Source: a virus. From it: a DNA stretch of 33,176 nucleotides. The stretch lies in IMG/VR virus record IMGVR_UViG_3300010883_000212, positions 1 to 33,176 of that record; one strand, given 5' to 3'. Below the pieces are notes generated by a model. The model worked only from the letters and a program-made list of their open reading frames with translations, was not told the DNA's origin and searched no databases. Position numbers and translations under genes: made by a program. Positions 21,843-30,736 of this stretch are shown here, one piece after another (the first letter of the stretch is position 1; each line of letters begins with the position of its first letter).

Positions 21843-23690
21843 ATGTCAACTACAATTCAATCAACAGATTTAGATTTTGATACAATAAAAGCAAGGCTAA
21901 AGGATTATTTCAAGCGTCAAAGTGAATTTACTGATTATGATTTTGAAGGTTCTGCTTTAAGTAATATACTAGATGTATTGGCTTATAACACTCACTTTAA
22001 TGGCTTAACATCAAACTTTGCTCTTAATGAAAGTTTTTTAAACACTGCACAGTTGAGAAGTTCTATAATATCTCATGCAGAAGCTTTAGGATATGTACCA
22101 AGATCATATGCATCTGCATTAGCAAAACTAACATTATCTATTACAGTCGCAGCTGCAGATAGACCAACTTCAATTGAACTACCCAGAAATAGTAAATTTA
22201 CTACGTCATTAAATGATATAAGTTATACATTTCGAACAAGAGAAAAATACATTGCAATTCCTAGTAGTGCCGGTGTTTATATTTTTAAAAATTCTGAAGG
22301 TTCTTCAGATATACCAGCTTATGAAGGAATAGAAAAAACTAAAACATTTTTTGTCGGTGAAACAACAGATTCACAAATATATGTCATACCAGATTTAACG
22401 ATTGACACTACAACAATAAGAGTACAAGTTTTTGATACTTCAGTAAGTCCTACTTTTACCATATACACTAATATCAATAAAGCAACTCGAATTGCGTCAA
22501 CGTCTGCACATTATCAAATTAAAGAAGTGCCTAATGGTTACTATGAAATAATATTCGGCGATGGAACGAGTACAGGAACAGCTCCAATTGCAGGAAATAA
22601 AATAGTAATAGATTACTTGTCTACTGTAGGGCCTGAAGCTAATGGATCTAGTGTGTTTTCTACAGATGTTCAAGTAGAAGGTGTTAATTTAGAAGTTGTT
22701 ACGAGTGGCACTGCAGCAGGTGGGTCATTTAGAGAAGGCATAGAATCTATAAGACAAAATGCACCATTGTACTTTACATCTCAAAGACGAATGGTTACAG
22801 CTGAAGATTACACAGCTCAAGTATTAACTAACTATGGTTCATTTGTTGATGATGTTACTTCATGGGGAGGACAAGATAATGATCCACCTAAGTTTGGTTG
22901 TGTTTATGTGGCATTAAAATTTAAAACAGATGTTGATGACGCTACACAGTTAGATGTACAAAATAATATCATAAATGATTTGTCTGATAATTTTGCTATT
23001 GCAAGTATAGACACTAAATTTGTAGATGTAAATACTTCTTATTTAGAAATTTTAAGTACATTTAATTTTGATCCAGATTTAACAAGTTCAACTTCAAGTG
23101 CAACAGAAACTGTAATTCAAGATACAATTAACACGTATTTTTCAAATAATTTACAAAGATTTGGAAAAGTGTTTAGACGATCAAATTTACTAGCAATTCT
23201 TGATGATATTGACGAATCAATATTAAACACTAAAATTAGCATTAAGATACAAAAGAGATTCACACCTACTTTAGGCCTTTCAAGAGATTATCAGATAAAC
23301 TTTCCAGTTGAGATTGGTGGCGCTACTGGCATAGGTGGTGTTGACAGAATCATTACATCTTCTAGATTTACGTTCAATTCAAAGCCTTGCACTATTAGAA
23401 GTAGACTCAATTCAACCACTTTAGAAATAATTAATAGTTCAGAAGGTGTTGAAGTAGACAATATCGGTTCATTTGATTCAAAATCAGGTAGAGTTAATTT
23501 AGTAGGATTTAATCCTACTGCACTAGAAAGTGGCCAAATAAAAATATCAGCTAGACCTGCCAACGAAAGTACAATAAGACCTTTAAGAGCAAGTATAATT
23601 GATATTGATATTGTGGCATCTAAAGCTAATGCTGTTCTTGATTATCAAGATGTCCAAGCATCATTATCATCAAGCGGTTCTAGTTACTAA
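21843..23690 (+). CDS. 6: Baseplate wedge protein gp6
   Basis: 615 residues (T4 gp6: 660). The N-terminus DFDTIKARLKDYFKRQSEF, DYDFEGSALSNILDVLAYNT and RSSIISHAEALGYVPRSYAS is the diagnostic start of the gp6/baseplate J family. The central part contains EIIFGDGTSTG and KIVIDYLST, and the C-terminal part is strand-rich. gp6 dimers form the ring of the baseplate with gp7 and gp25. Overlaps the next gene by 1 nt. Confidence 0.92.
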   Translation: MSTTIQSTDLDFDTIKARLKDYFKRQSEFTDYDFEGSALSNILDVLAYNTHFNGLTSNFALNESFLNTAQLRSSIISHAEALGYVPRSYASALAKLTLSITVAAADRPTSIELPRNSKFTTSLNDISYTFRTREKYIAIPSSAGVYIFKNSEGSSDIPAYEGIEKTKTFFVGETTDSQIYVIPDLTIDTTTIRVQVFDTSVSPTFTIYTNINKATRIASTSAHYQIKEVPNGYYEIIFGDGTSTGTAPIAGNKIVIDYLSTVGPEANGSSVFSTDVQVEGVNLEVVTSGTAAGGSFREGIESIRQNAPLYFTSQRRMVTAEDYTAQVLTNYGSFVDDVTSWGGQDNDPPKFGCVYVALKFKTDVDDATQLDVQNNIINDLSDNFAIASIDTKFVDVNTSYLEILSTFNFDPDLTSSTSSATETVIQDTINTYFSNNLQRFGKVFRRSNLLAILDDIDESILNTKISIKIQKRFTPTLGLSRDYQINFPVEIGGATGIGGVDRIITSSRFTFNSKPCTIRSRLNSTTLEIINSSEGVEVDNIGSFDSKSGRVNLVGFNPTALESGQIKISARPANESTIRPLRASIIDIDIVASKANAVLDYQDVQASLSSSGSSY

Positions 23691-24673
23691 TGGCAAATAT
23701 TCAATATCATCATAATAGAAGACCAAGAAACTTTTTACATAGAAAAGTTCGTGAGGCTTTGCCTGAATTTTTTACTCAAGATTACCCAAATCTTGTAACA
23801 TTTTTAGAGAAATATTACGATTATTTAGATTCAGACGGAGCTAGTTCATTTGATTACAAATTAAGAAAAATATATCAAACGAGAGATACACAAGAAACTT
23901 CTTCAGATTTATTGAAATTTATAATACAAGAAATTACAGCTGGAAATACTGGAGGTAATTTTATTGATCCAAGTTTTTACGCTCAGAGAATTCATGAATT
24001 ACATAGAACTAAAGGTAGTAGATTTTCAATTGAAGAATTCTTTAGAGCATTCTTTCAACAAAATGTAGAAGTTGAGTATCCTAAGAAAGATATCTTCACT
24101 TTAGGGCACGGTTTAGCTGGGCCTTTAAGTAGAATTGGTGCTGAATCAAATAAATTTATTAGAAATGATGCACTATATCAAGTTTTTTCAATACTAATTA
24201 AGAGTTCTATATCACAAACCACATGGATAGAATTATATAAAAAGTTTGTGCATCCTGCAGGATTTCATATTGCTGGGACTGTTGTAACAGATGTTGAAGC
24301 TGTTGGGAATGCATCTGCACCATTAGCACTACTCGATAGTGCATCTAGAGTACTAGAAGGCATTGGAATTGCATCAGCAATTGCACCATTTACACAATTG
24401 ACTGCGTTAATAGATTCTGATGGAACACTAGTCAGAGCCGGCCTTGACCAAAAAGTTAGTGTATATCAGTCACTCACAGCTACACAACTTCAAGGATTTT
24501 ATAGAAACGTTGAAGAACTTATTACACCTAATTCATTTACATTTGATGATAGTGGCCAAGGACAAGACTTTGTTGGCACATTAGGTGATAGCGCAGAAGC
24601 AGCTGCACCAGATTTCTCACTTACTTTTGAGACAATGGATAACGCACAATTTGATTCATCTTTTAACACATAA
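23690..24673 (+). CDS. Baseplate wedge/structural protein in gp7 position
   Basis: 327 residues. FFTQDYPNLVTFLEKYYDYL, LRKIYQTRDTQETSSDLL, RIHELHRTKGSRFSIEEFF and KFVHPAGFHIAGTVV are a set I recall from structural proteins of marine T4-like phages, always next to gp6. T4 gp7 is much longer (1032 aa); a shortened gp7 equivalent or a gp7 N-terminal-like module is likely. The last 80 residues are polar and Asp/Ser-rich. Part of the late operon, in front of a new late promoter. Confidence 0.7.
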   Translation: MANIQYHHNRRPRNFLHRKVREALPEFFTQDYPNLVTFLEKYYDYLDSDGASSFDYKLRKIYQTRDTQETSSDLLKFIIQEITAGNTGGNFIDPSFYAQRIHELHRTKGSRFSIEEFFRAFFQQNVEVEYPKKDIFTLGHGLAGPLSRIGAESNKFIRNDALYQVFSILIKSSISQTTWIELYKKFVHPAGFHIAGTVVTDVEAVGNASAPLALLDSASRVLEGIGIASAIAPFTQLTALIDSDGTLVRAGLDQKVSVYQSLTATQLQGFYRNVEELITPNSFTFDDSGQGQDFVGTLGDSAEAAAPDFSLTFETMDNAQFDSSFNT

Positions 24674-24687
24674 CGATTATTTTTATG

Positions 24688-24695
24688 TATAAATA
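24688..24695 (+). promoter_or_regulatory. T4-type late promoter before fibre-like gene
   Basis: TATAAATA followed by GAAC, in the 42-nt gap after the gp7-position gene. The predicted start near 24701 leaves a leader with AGGAAG before the ATG at 24716. Confidence 0.75.
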
Positions 24696-24715
24696 GAACT
24701 TATTAGGAAGATTAA

Positions 24716-25663
24716 ATGACTAGACAAAACATTGGTATAGGCAGTTCAGCTAATGACGGTAATGGTGATACATTACGACAAGCCGGAACAAAAATAAATT
24801 CAAACTTTGCTGAAGTATATGCATTACTTGGTGGAGGAGATAGCAGTAACTTATCATCACAAATTACTCTAGAAACTGATGCAGTTACCTTTGAAGGAAC
24901 AGGTGCAAATGATTTTGAAACAAGATTAAAAGCAACGAATCCATCACAAGATAACATTATAACATTACCAGATTCTACAGGAATCGTTACACTTAATAAC
25001 ACAATTCAAACATTAACGAACAAAACACTAACATTACCAACTATTGCTACAATAAAGAATACAGGAACATTAACTCTGCCTACATCAACAGATACTCTTG
25101 TAGGAAGAGCTACAACAGATACATTAACAAATAAAACATTAACATCACCTATAGCGTATAGGCCAATCATTCAACAAAGCATTAATGATTCTTCTGGAAG
25201 TGAATTAATAAAATTAGTTAAAACAGCAAGTGCAGTAAATGAAATTACTATTACTAATAAAGCAAATAATGGTCATCCTTCAATAGCGGCAACCGGAAAT
25301 GGTGCTAATACGAATGTTAACTTATCATTGGCCGGACAAGGTAAAGGTTCTGTGGCTATCAGTAAAGCAGCTTTTGCATCAAGTGAAATATCAGCTGATG
25401 GTCGAGCCGATTCAGCTTCTTCACTGATAATATGCAATAAGAATACAGCATTTGCAGTATCATTAGATCCTGGTACTACAGTCGGCGAGTTTAAGATTTT
25501 TTCAAATAAAGGATCCGGTTTAGCGACTATAACACCTGCGCCTTTTGCTAATGGAAGCACAATACGACTACCACAAAACACTGCAACTCAGTGTATATGG
25601 GATGGAACTAATTGGTTTATGCTTAGTGGAAATGATTCAGCTAATTCAATTATAATATCATAG
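24716..25663 (+). CDS. Fibre/structural protein with LTNKTL repeats
   Basis: 315 residues. N-terminal IGIGSSANDGNGDTLRQAG and KINSNFAEVYALLGG is a common attachment segment of phage fibre or appendage proteins. TLTNKTLTLP (about residues 100-109) and TLTNKTLTSP (about 137-146) are a repeated strand-turn motif found in phage fibres. The C-terminal domain is beta-rich (ATITPAPFANGSTIRLPQNT, CIWDGTNWFML). Probably a baseplate-attached short fibre or its adaptor, lying between gp6 and gp8. Preceded by its own late promoter. Confidence 0.75.
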   Translation: MTRQNIGIGSSANDGNGDTLRQAGTKINSNFAEVYALLGGGDSSNLSSQITLETDAVTFEGTGANDFETRLKATNPSQDNIITLPDSTGIVTLNNTIQTLTNKTLTLPTIATIKNTGTLTLPTSTDTLVGRATTDTLTNKTLTSPIAYRPIIQQSINDSSGSELIKLVKTASAVNEITITNKANNGHPSIAATGNGANTNVNLSLAGQGKGSVAISKAAFASSEISADGRADSASSLIICNKNTAFAVSLDPGTTVGEFKIFSNKGSGLATITPAPFANGSTIRLPQNTATQCIWDGTNWFMLSGNDSANSIIIS

Positions 25664-25672
25664 GAATAGAAA

Positions 25673-27049
25673 ATGTCAGCAATAATTACAGATCCGTTTA
25701 AAAAACAATTCATGCAAAAAATATTAGATGAAGCCTCAAGTTTGTCTGCAAGATATTACGTAGGTATTGGAAAAAATGATGAATGGAACTCAACCGAAAC
25801 TGTTCCAACACCGACAGATACACCTAAAACAATAAGACAAGCTCAAAATGCTTTACAATCAGTAAAAGCTGTAGGCTCAACATCCTTTGTAATACCAAGA
25901 CACAATTGGAGCTCCGGTAGCGAATATAGTGGTTATGATGACAACTATACTACAATACCATCAAATACTTATTATGTTCTTACTGAAGATAATCATGTTT
26001 ATATTTGTTTACAACAAAGTAAAAGCGGAACTGGTGCTAATAATAAATCAACAGTTAAACCTACTGGCACATCACCAAAACCATTTAAAACTTCAGATGG
26101 ATACACTTGGAGATTCTTATATGCAATATCTGGTGCTGAGACTGCTGCATTCTTAACGGCTAACTTTATTCCAATTAAATTTGTAACTACTACTAGCGAT
26201 GCATTTGAAATACAACAAAAAGCTGCGCAAGACTCTGCTGATGCAGGTAGAATACCAAACATTGTAGTAGAGAATCAAGGGTCAGGGTATACAGGCACTC
26301 CTACTGTTACAATAACAGGAAACGGCGGCGCTATAGGCGATAGTGCACAAGCAACTGCATTTGTATCAAGCAACAAGATTGTTAAGATTGATATGCTGAA
26401 TGAAAGTGCAGGTTCTGGAAATAATTTTGTAAATGCAACAGTTACAATTTCTGGAGGAGGCGGAAGCGGTGCAACAGCAAGAGCAGTGGTTGGTCCTCTT
26501 AATGGAATTGGTGCAGATCCAAGAGATGAGTTGAAAGCTACATCACTGATGTTTAATTCTAAACCAGCTGGAACGGAAAATGGAAACTTCTTAACAGGAA
26601 CTAATCAAGATTATAGACAAGTAATGTTGATTAGAAATCCACGTACTGACTCAGCTGGGCCAACTGGAACAATTCTTACTGCAACTACTGCTAAAGCTTT
26701 AAAATATCTAATAGCAGATTCAGCTTTTGCAAGTCAATTACAAGCTGACGAATTAATGACAAACAACGGAACGCCTCCAGCCAAAGCATATTTTAACGAA
26801 TTTGTAAATCATACTGCAGCTGGTGCAAAGATATATTATCATCAAACTGACAGTACTGGTTATACACCGTTTTCAGTAGGAAACACTCTTACAGATGAAG
26901 CAGGTCAAACTGGTACAATTGCTGTAGTTGCAGATTCAAATGAGTTATACATTAACACTTCTGGAGAAGTTTTATATATAGAGAATAGAGCACCAGTTAT
27001 TAGAACTAGTTCTCAAACAGAAGATATTAAAGTAGTAGTTACACTATAA
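25673..27049 (+). CDS. 8: Baseplate wedge protein gp8 with beta-rich insertion
   Basis: 458 residues. The N-terminus ARYYVGIGKNDEW, FVIPRHNWSSGSEYSGYDDN, YYVLTEDNHVYICLQ and DGYTWRFLYAISG is the gp8 signature. Residues about 198-270 are inserted Gly-rich repeats (NQGSGYTGTPTVTITGNGG and VTISGGGGSGATA) absent from T4 gp8 (334 aa). The C-terminus contains a second beta module (FSVGNTLTDEAGQTGTIAVV). gp8 dimers link gp7 and gp10 in the wedge. AGGAATAG precedes the ATG. Confidence 0.88.
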   Translation: MSAIITDPFKKQFMQKILDEASSLSARYYVGIGKNDEWNSTETVPTPTDTPKTIRQAQNALQSVKAVGSTSFVIPRHNWSSGSEYSGYDDNYTTIPSNTYYVLTEDNHVYICLQQSKSGTGANNKSTVKPTGTSPKPFKTSDGYTWRFLYAISGAETAAFLTANFIPIKFVTTTSDAFEIQQKAAQDSADAGRIPNIVVENQGSGYTGTPTVTITGNGGAIGDSAQATAFVSSNKIVKIDMLNESAGSGNNFVNATVTISGGGGSGATARAVVGPLNGIGADPRDELKATSLMFNSKPAGTENGNFLTGTNQDYRQVMLIRNPRTDSAGPTGTILTATTAKALKYLIADSAFASQLQADELMTNNGTPPAKAYFNEFVNHTAAGAKIYYHQTDSTGYTPFSVGNTLTDEAGQTGTIAVVADSNELYINTSGEVLYIENRAPVIRTSSQTEDIKVVVTL

Positions 27050-27061
27050 TAGGATATTAAT

Positions 27062-30000
27062 ATGGCGACAACATTTACAAAGACTAGCTTATCGACAACT
27101 TATAAAGATGATTTTCGTGATAGTGATAACTATCATAGAATATTATTTAATTCAGGTGTAGGATTACAAGCAAGAGAATTAACACAACTCCAAACTATAT
27201 TGCAAAGACAAATATCAAGATTCGGTAATAATGTGTTTAAAGAAGGAGCAGTTGTAAAACCTGGTGGCGTAAATATAAATCCAAAATATGAATTCATTAA
27301 GTTAGATGAAACTAGTCACAGTTTGCCAGAGGTTTTAACTCTTGTAGGTAAAACTGTAACTGGTCAAACATCAACTGTTATTGCAACTATCATAGAAGCA
27401 GTGGCAGCAGCTGGCAGTGATCCAGCTACACTTTATGTAAAATATGTAAATACTAAAGATGCACAAGCTTCAGGCGATACTACCACAACAAAAAGAATGG
27501 CTTCAGAGGAATTGATGAATATTTCTGGCGGTGGTGTTTTAAAGGTTAAACAAGCAACATCGAGTGATCCTAATGTTGTCGGTGCAGGTACTCAAATTAC
27601 GATACGCAGTGGTGTTTATTACGCACGTGGAAATTTTGTATTTACTCAAGATCAAAGTAAAATTATATCTAAATATACTGATTTTCCTAGCACAGACGTT
27701 GGATTTAAATCAGTAGAAGATGTAGTAACTGCAAGTGATAATTCTGCTTTATATGACAACCAAGGGAGTGCTCCAAATGTAAGTGCACCTGGTGCCGATA
27801 GATATCGAATTACACTTACTATCGCAGAACGTAATGAATTAACATCAAGTGATAATTTTATACATGTTGCAACAATAGTTAATGGCGCAATTTTTGAAAA
27901 TGTTGATACAAATCAATCCTACAATATTCCAGCTGATATGATTGCGACTAGAATTAAAGAAAATTCTGGTGACTATGAAGTAAAACCTTTTACTGCTAAA
28001 TTTGAACTGGATTCAGAAAATACACATTTGTTATTAAAAGTGAGTGATGGCACAGTAGTGATTGATGGATATAGATCTACTAGACCTTACCCTACTACAA
28101 TAAGAGTAAAAAAACCAACTGCAACTTTAGAAATAAATAATGAACCAGTAAGTGCCGTTCTTGCACATCATGTAATTATAACACCATCAATAAACGCTGC
28201 AGGTCAGACTCAAGGTATTCCAAATATTGATACTATGGAAGAAATGAATTTAAGAAGTGCAGTTGATCATGGCGGTAGCACTATTGGTACAGGCCGTGTA
28301 AGAGCTCTTACAAAAAATGGATTAAGCATTAAAGCACATTTAACTGATATACAAATGAACAGCGGCCAAGCATTTCGTAATGTTAAAAGTATTGGTACAA
28401 GCTCTAGTAATTATTTTGACATTACTTTAGATAATTCAAAGGCTGTTGTCAAAGAACCTACTAATGATTATAGTTTTTTTGGATTACCTAAGAGCAGACC
28501 TTCTACTATAACAGATTTAATTTATACTGCACAAAGAAAGTTTTCAAATAAAAGTGCAGACGGTTCAGGTGTAGTTGGATTAGGATCAATATCTGGAAAT
28601 CCAGGTGAAACTTATACGTCAACTTCAAATTTCATATTTGCAAAAGCAGATAGTGATATATCTACTATTTCACCGACAGTCAACCTTGCAGCAAATACGG
28701 CTACTTTTGGAACAGGTAATACAATAGTTAGTTCATCAAACATAGAGTATGCTGGATACGTTACAAAAACTCAAACAACGGCAAAAGAAAAAACATTAAC
28801 AGATTTCGCTCTGTCGGCTGGTATGGAATCCGATGGTGCTGGGCTAAAATTCATTAATTTGAAAAGAGCTGACATTTTTAATGTACAAGAAATTGTTGAT
28901 GCAGGAGATAGTGCTCACGACTTATCATCAAGATTTATAATTGATGATGGCCAAAGACCTTCAAGGTACGAACCCGGCAGATTAATTTTGAAAAATGGTG
29001 TTTCTGCGCCAACTGGAAATGTATCTATTAAATATAAGTTTTTAAATCCAAGTTCTAGTGGTGATTACTTTTCTGTGAATTCATATTCATCACAAGTAGA
29101 ATATGACAAAATACCATCATTTAGAACTCCTGAAGGTAGAACAATCAATTTAAGAGATGTACTTGATTTTAGATCGGTTGCTGATTCAGCTGGAAACTTT
29201 GGAACTTCTGGTTCAACTATGATAGAGCTTCCTCAAAGTGGAACAACTATTACTGCAGATATTACATATAATCTTGCTCAGTCGGCAAAATTATCTATTG
29301 ATAATAATTCTGCATTATCTTTAAATTTTGGTCCATCTGCATTTTATCCTATACCGCCATCAAGACAAGACGGAAAATTACCTTTATATGATATAAATTT
29401 GAACGCCAAAACTCTTAATGATTCTGACGTCGATATTAATAAAATTAACTTTAGAAGATTTACTATGAAAGACATTGGAAATCTTGAAAAAAGAATTGAT
29501 AGATTAGAAGAATTTACTACTTTAAATTTGTTAGAAGTTGACACTAAAAATCTTGAAGTTTTAGACTCTGCTGGCAATAACAGAACAAAGGCTGGATTTT
29601 TTGTTGATGATTTTAAAGATCATAGATTTTCATCTATAAGTACACCTACACAACACAGAGCTTCAATTGACCTTATCGATAAGCAAATGAGAGCATTACA
29701 GCGAGAAGATACAATAAGAATGATTTATGATTCTGCTGCATCAACTGATACTGTATTAAGAGGTGACAATATATACATTGATTATGATGAAGTTTCTTTC
29801 ATCGATCAATCTACTGCAAGTAAAGCCGTTCAAATAAATCCTTTTGCGGTTACAATTTACAATGGTAACATTACGCTATCTCCATCGACTGACGAATGGA
29901 GAGACACTGAAAGATTACCCGATAAAATTATACAAAAAGGATCACAAGTTTCACGTAGGCCCGCTTACTTATTTAATAACCATGTAAGTGGCTGGAGTGG

Positions 30001-30694
30001 ATCTACTGGAAGACGAGCTCAACAATCAGTAGTAACAAATGATGCCATTTTAGAATTAGTTGATGACAGATTAATTAATACAACTCAATCAGCTTTTATG
30101 AGATCAAGAAAGATATTTTTTAAAGCTACAGGTTTAAGGCCTAATACTAGAGTATTTACTTTCTTAGATGGTATTAACATATCTGCTTTCACTAACGGTA
30201 CAGACGGTGAAGGTGGATTTAGTTTTTATTCTAGTACATCAACAGATCCTGGCAATACTTTTAAAGGATTGACTGCACACCCTGATGGCGCTACAGCATT
30301 ACTAGTAACAGATGACATGGGAACTGTTTCTGGTTCATTCGTAGTTCCAAATAATGATGCAATTCAAATTGCTACAGGAACTCGAGAATTTAAAATTTTA
30401 GACATCAGTGTAGATAACGATGCAGATGCAGGAAGCGTTTCATCAGCACCTTACACTGCAAAAGGGTATTTAGATACTAAGCAAGCTGAATACACATCAA
30501 CAAGAATTGTATATATGCCATACTATTATAATGGCGGTGATGGCGGCGAACACAGTCACGGAATGGGCACAAGTATAGGTGATGCTACAAGCACTGGTAA
30601 TGGCGGCTTTAGTAACAGTGTTAACGGAATTAATGGCCATGAAACAAGTTCGAATGATGATAATGATAATGGTATGGGAGGAGAAGACGTATGA
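27062..30694 (+). CDS. Large virion structural protein (DUF4815-like)
   Basis: 1210 residues, the largest gene here. The N-terminus FRDSDNYHRILFNSGVGLQA and ELTQLQTILQRQISRFGN is the DUF4815 start known from baseplate-region proteins of marine T4-like phages. A beta module (LVGKTVTGQTSTVIATII) lies near residues 95-115. RRFTMKDIGNLEKRIDRLEE (about 800) is a coiled-coil section. The last 60 residues are Gly/Asn/Asp-rich with GEHSHGMG. The protein probably replaces the gp9/gp10/gp11 appendages or forms the baseplate rim (inference). Its stop overlaps a micro-ORF. Confidence 0.8.
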   Translation: MATTFTKTSLSTTYKDDFRDSDNYHRILFNSGVGLQARELTQLQTILQRQISRFGNNVFKEGAVVKPGGVNINPKYEFIKLDETSHSLPEVLTLVGKTVTGQTSTVIATIIEAVAAAGSDPATLYVKYVNTKDAQASGDTTTTKRMASEELMNISGGGVLKVKQATSSDPNVVGAGTQITIRSGVYYARGNFVFTQDQSKIISKYTDFPSTDVGFKSVEDVVTASDNSALYDNQGSAPNVSAPGADRYRITLTIAERNELTSSDNFIHVATIVNGAIFENVDTNQSYNIPADMIATRIKENSGDYEVKPFTAKFELDSENTHLLLKVSDGTVVIDGYRSTRPYPTTIRVKKPTATLEINNEPVSAVLAHHVIITPSINAAGQTQGIPNIDTMEEMNLRSAVDHGGSTIGTGRVRALTKNGLSIKAHLTDIQMNSGQAFRNVKSIGTSSSNYFDITLDNSKAVVKEPTNDYSFFGLPKSRPSTITDLIYTAQRKFSNKSADGSGVVGLGSISGNPGETYTSTSNFIFAKADSDISTISPTVNLAANTATFGTGNTIVSSSNIEYAGYVTKTQTTAKEKTLTDFALSAGMESDGAGLKFINLKRADIFNVQEIVDAGDSAHDLSSRFIIDDGQRPSRYEPGRLILKNGVSAPTGNVSIKYKFLNPSSSGDYFSVNSYSSQVEYDKIPSFRTPEGRTINLRDVLDFRSVADSAGNFGTSGSTMIELPQSGTTITADITYNLAQSAKLSIDNNSALSLNFGPSAFYPIPPSRQDGKLPLYDINLNAKTLNDSDVDINKINFRRFTMKDIGNLEKRIDRLEEFTTLNLLEVDTKNLEVLDSAGNNRTKAGFFVDDFKDHRFSSISTPTQHRASIDLIDKQMRALQREDTIRMIYDSAASTDTVLRGDNIYIDYDEVSFIDQSTASKAVQINPFAVTIYNGNITLSPSTDEWRDTERLPDKIIQKGSQVSRRPAYLFNNHVSGWSGSTGRRAQQSVVTNDAILELVDDRLINTTQSAFMRSRKIFFKATGLRPNTRVFTFLDGINISAFTNGTDGEGGFSFYSSTSTDPGNTFKGLTAHPDGATALLVTDDMGTVSGSFVVPNNDAIQIATGTREFKILDISVDNDADAGSVSSAPYTAKGYLDTKQAEYTSTRIVYMPYYYNGGDGGEHSHGMGTSIGDATSTGNGGFSNSVNGINGHETSSNDDNDNGMGGEDV

Positions 30695-30735
30695 TTGAAA
30701 ATATTAGACGAAACATATTCGTAGGAGAAATATAA
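30691..30735 (+). CDS. 14-codon micro-ORF with strong ribosome binding site
   Basis: ATG (30691) overlaps the preceding stop by ATGA and is preceded by GGGAGGAGAAGACGT, one of the strongest SD sequences in the window. It encodes MIENIRRNIFVGEI and ends 1 nt before the next ATG (30737). It may be a true micropeptide or a coupling device that hands ribosomes to the 530-codon gene. The SD lies within the acidic/Gly tail (GMGGEDV) codons of the upstream gene, so its strength might be coincidental. Confidence 0.45.
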   Translation: MIENIRRNIFVGEI

Positions 30736-30736
30736 T

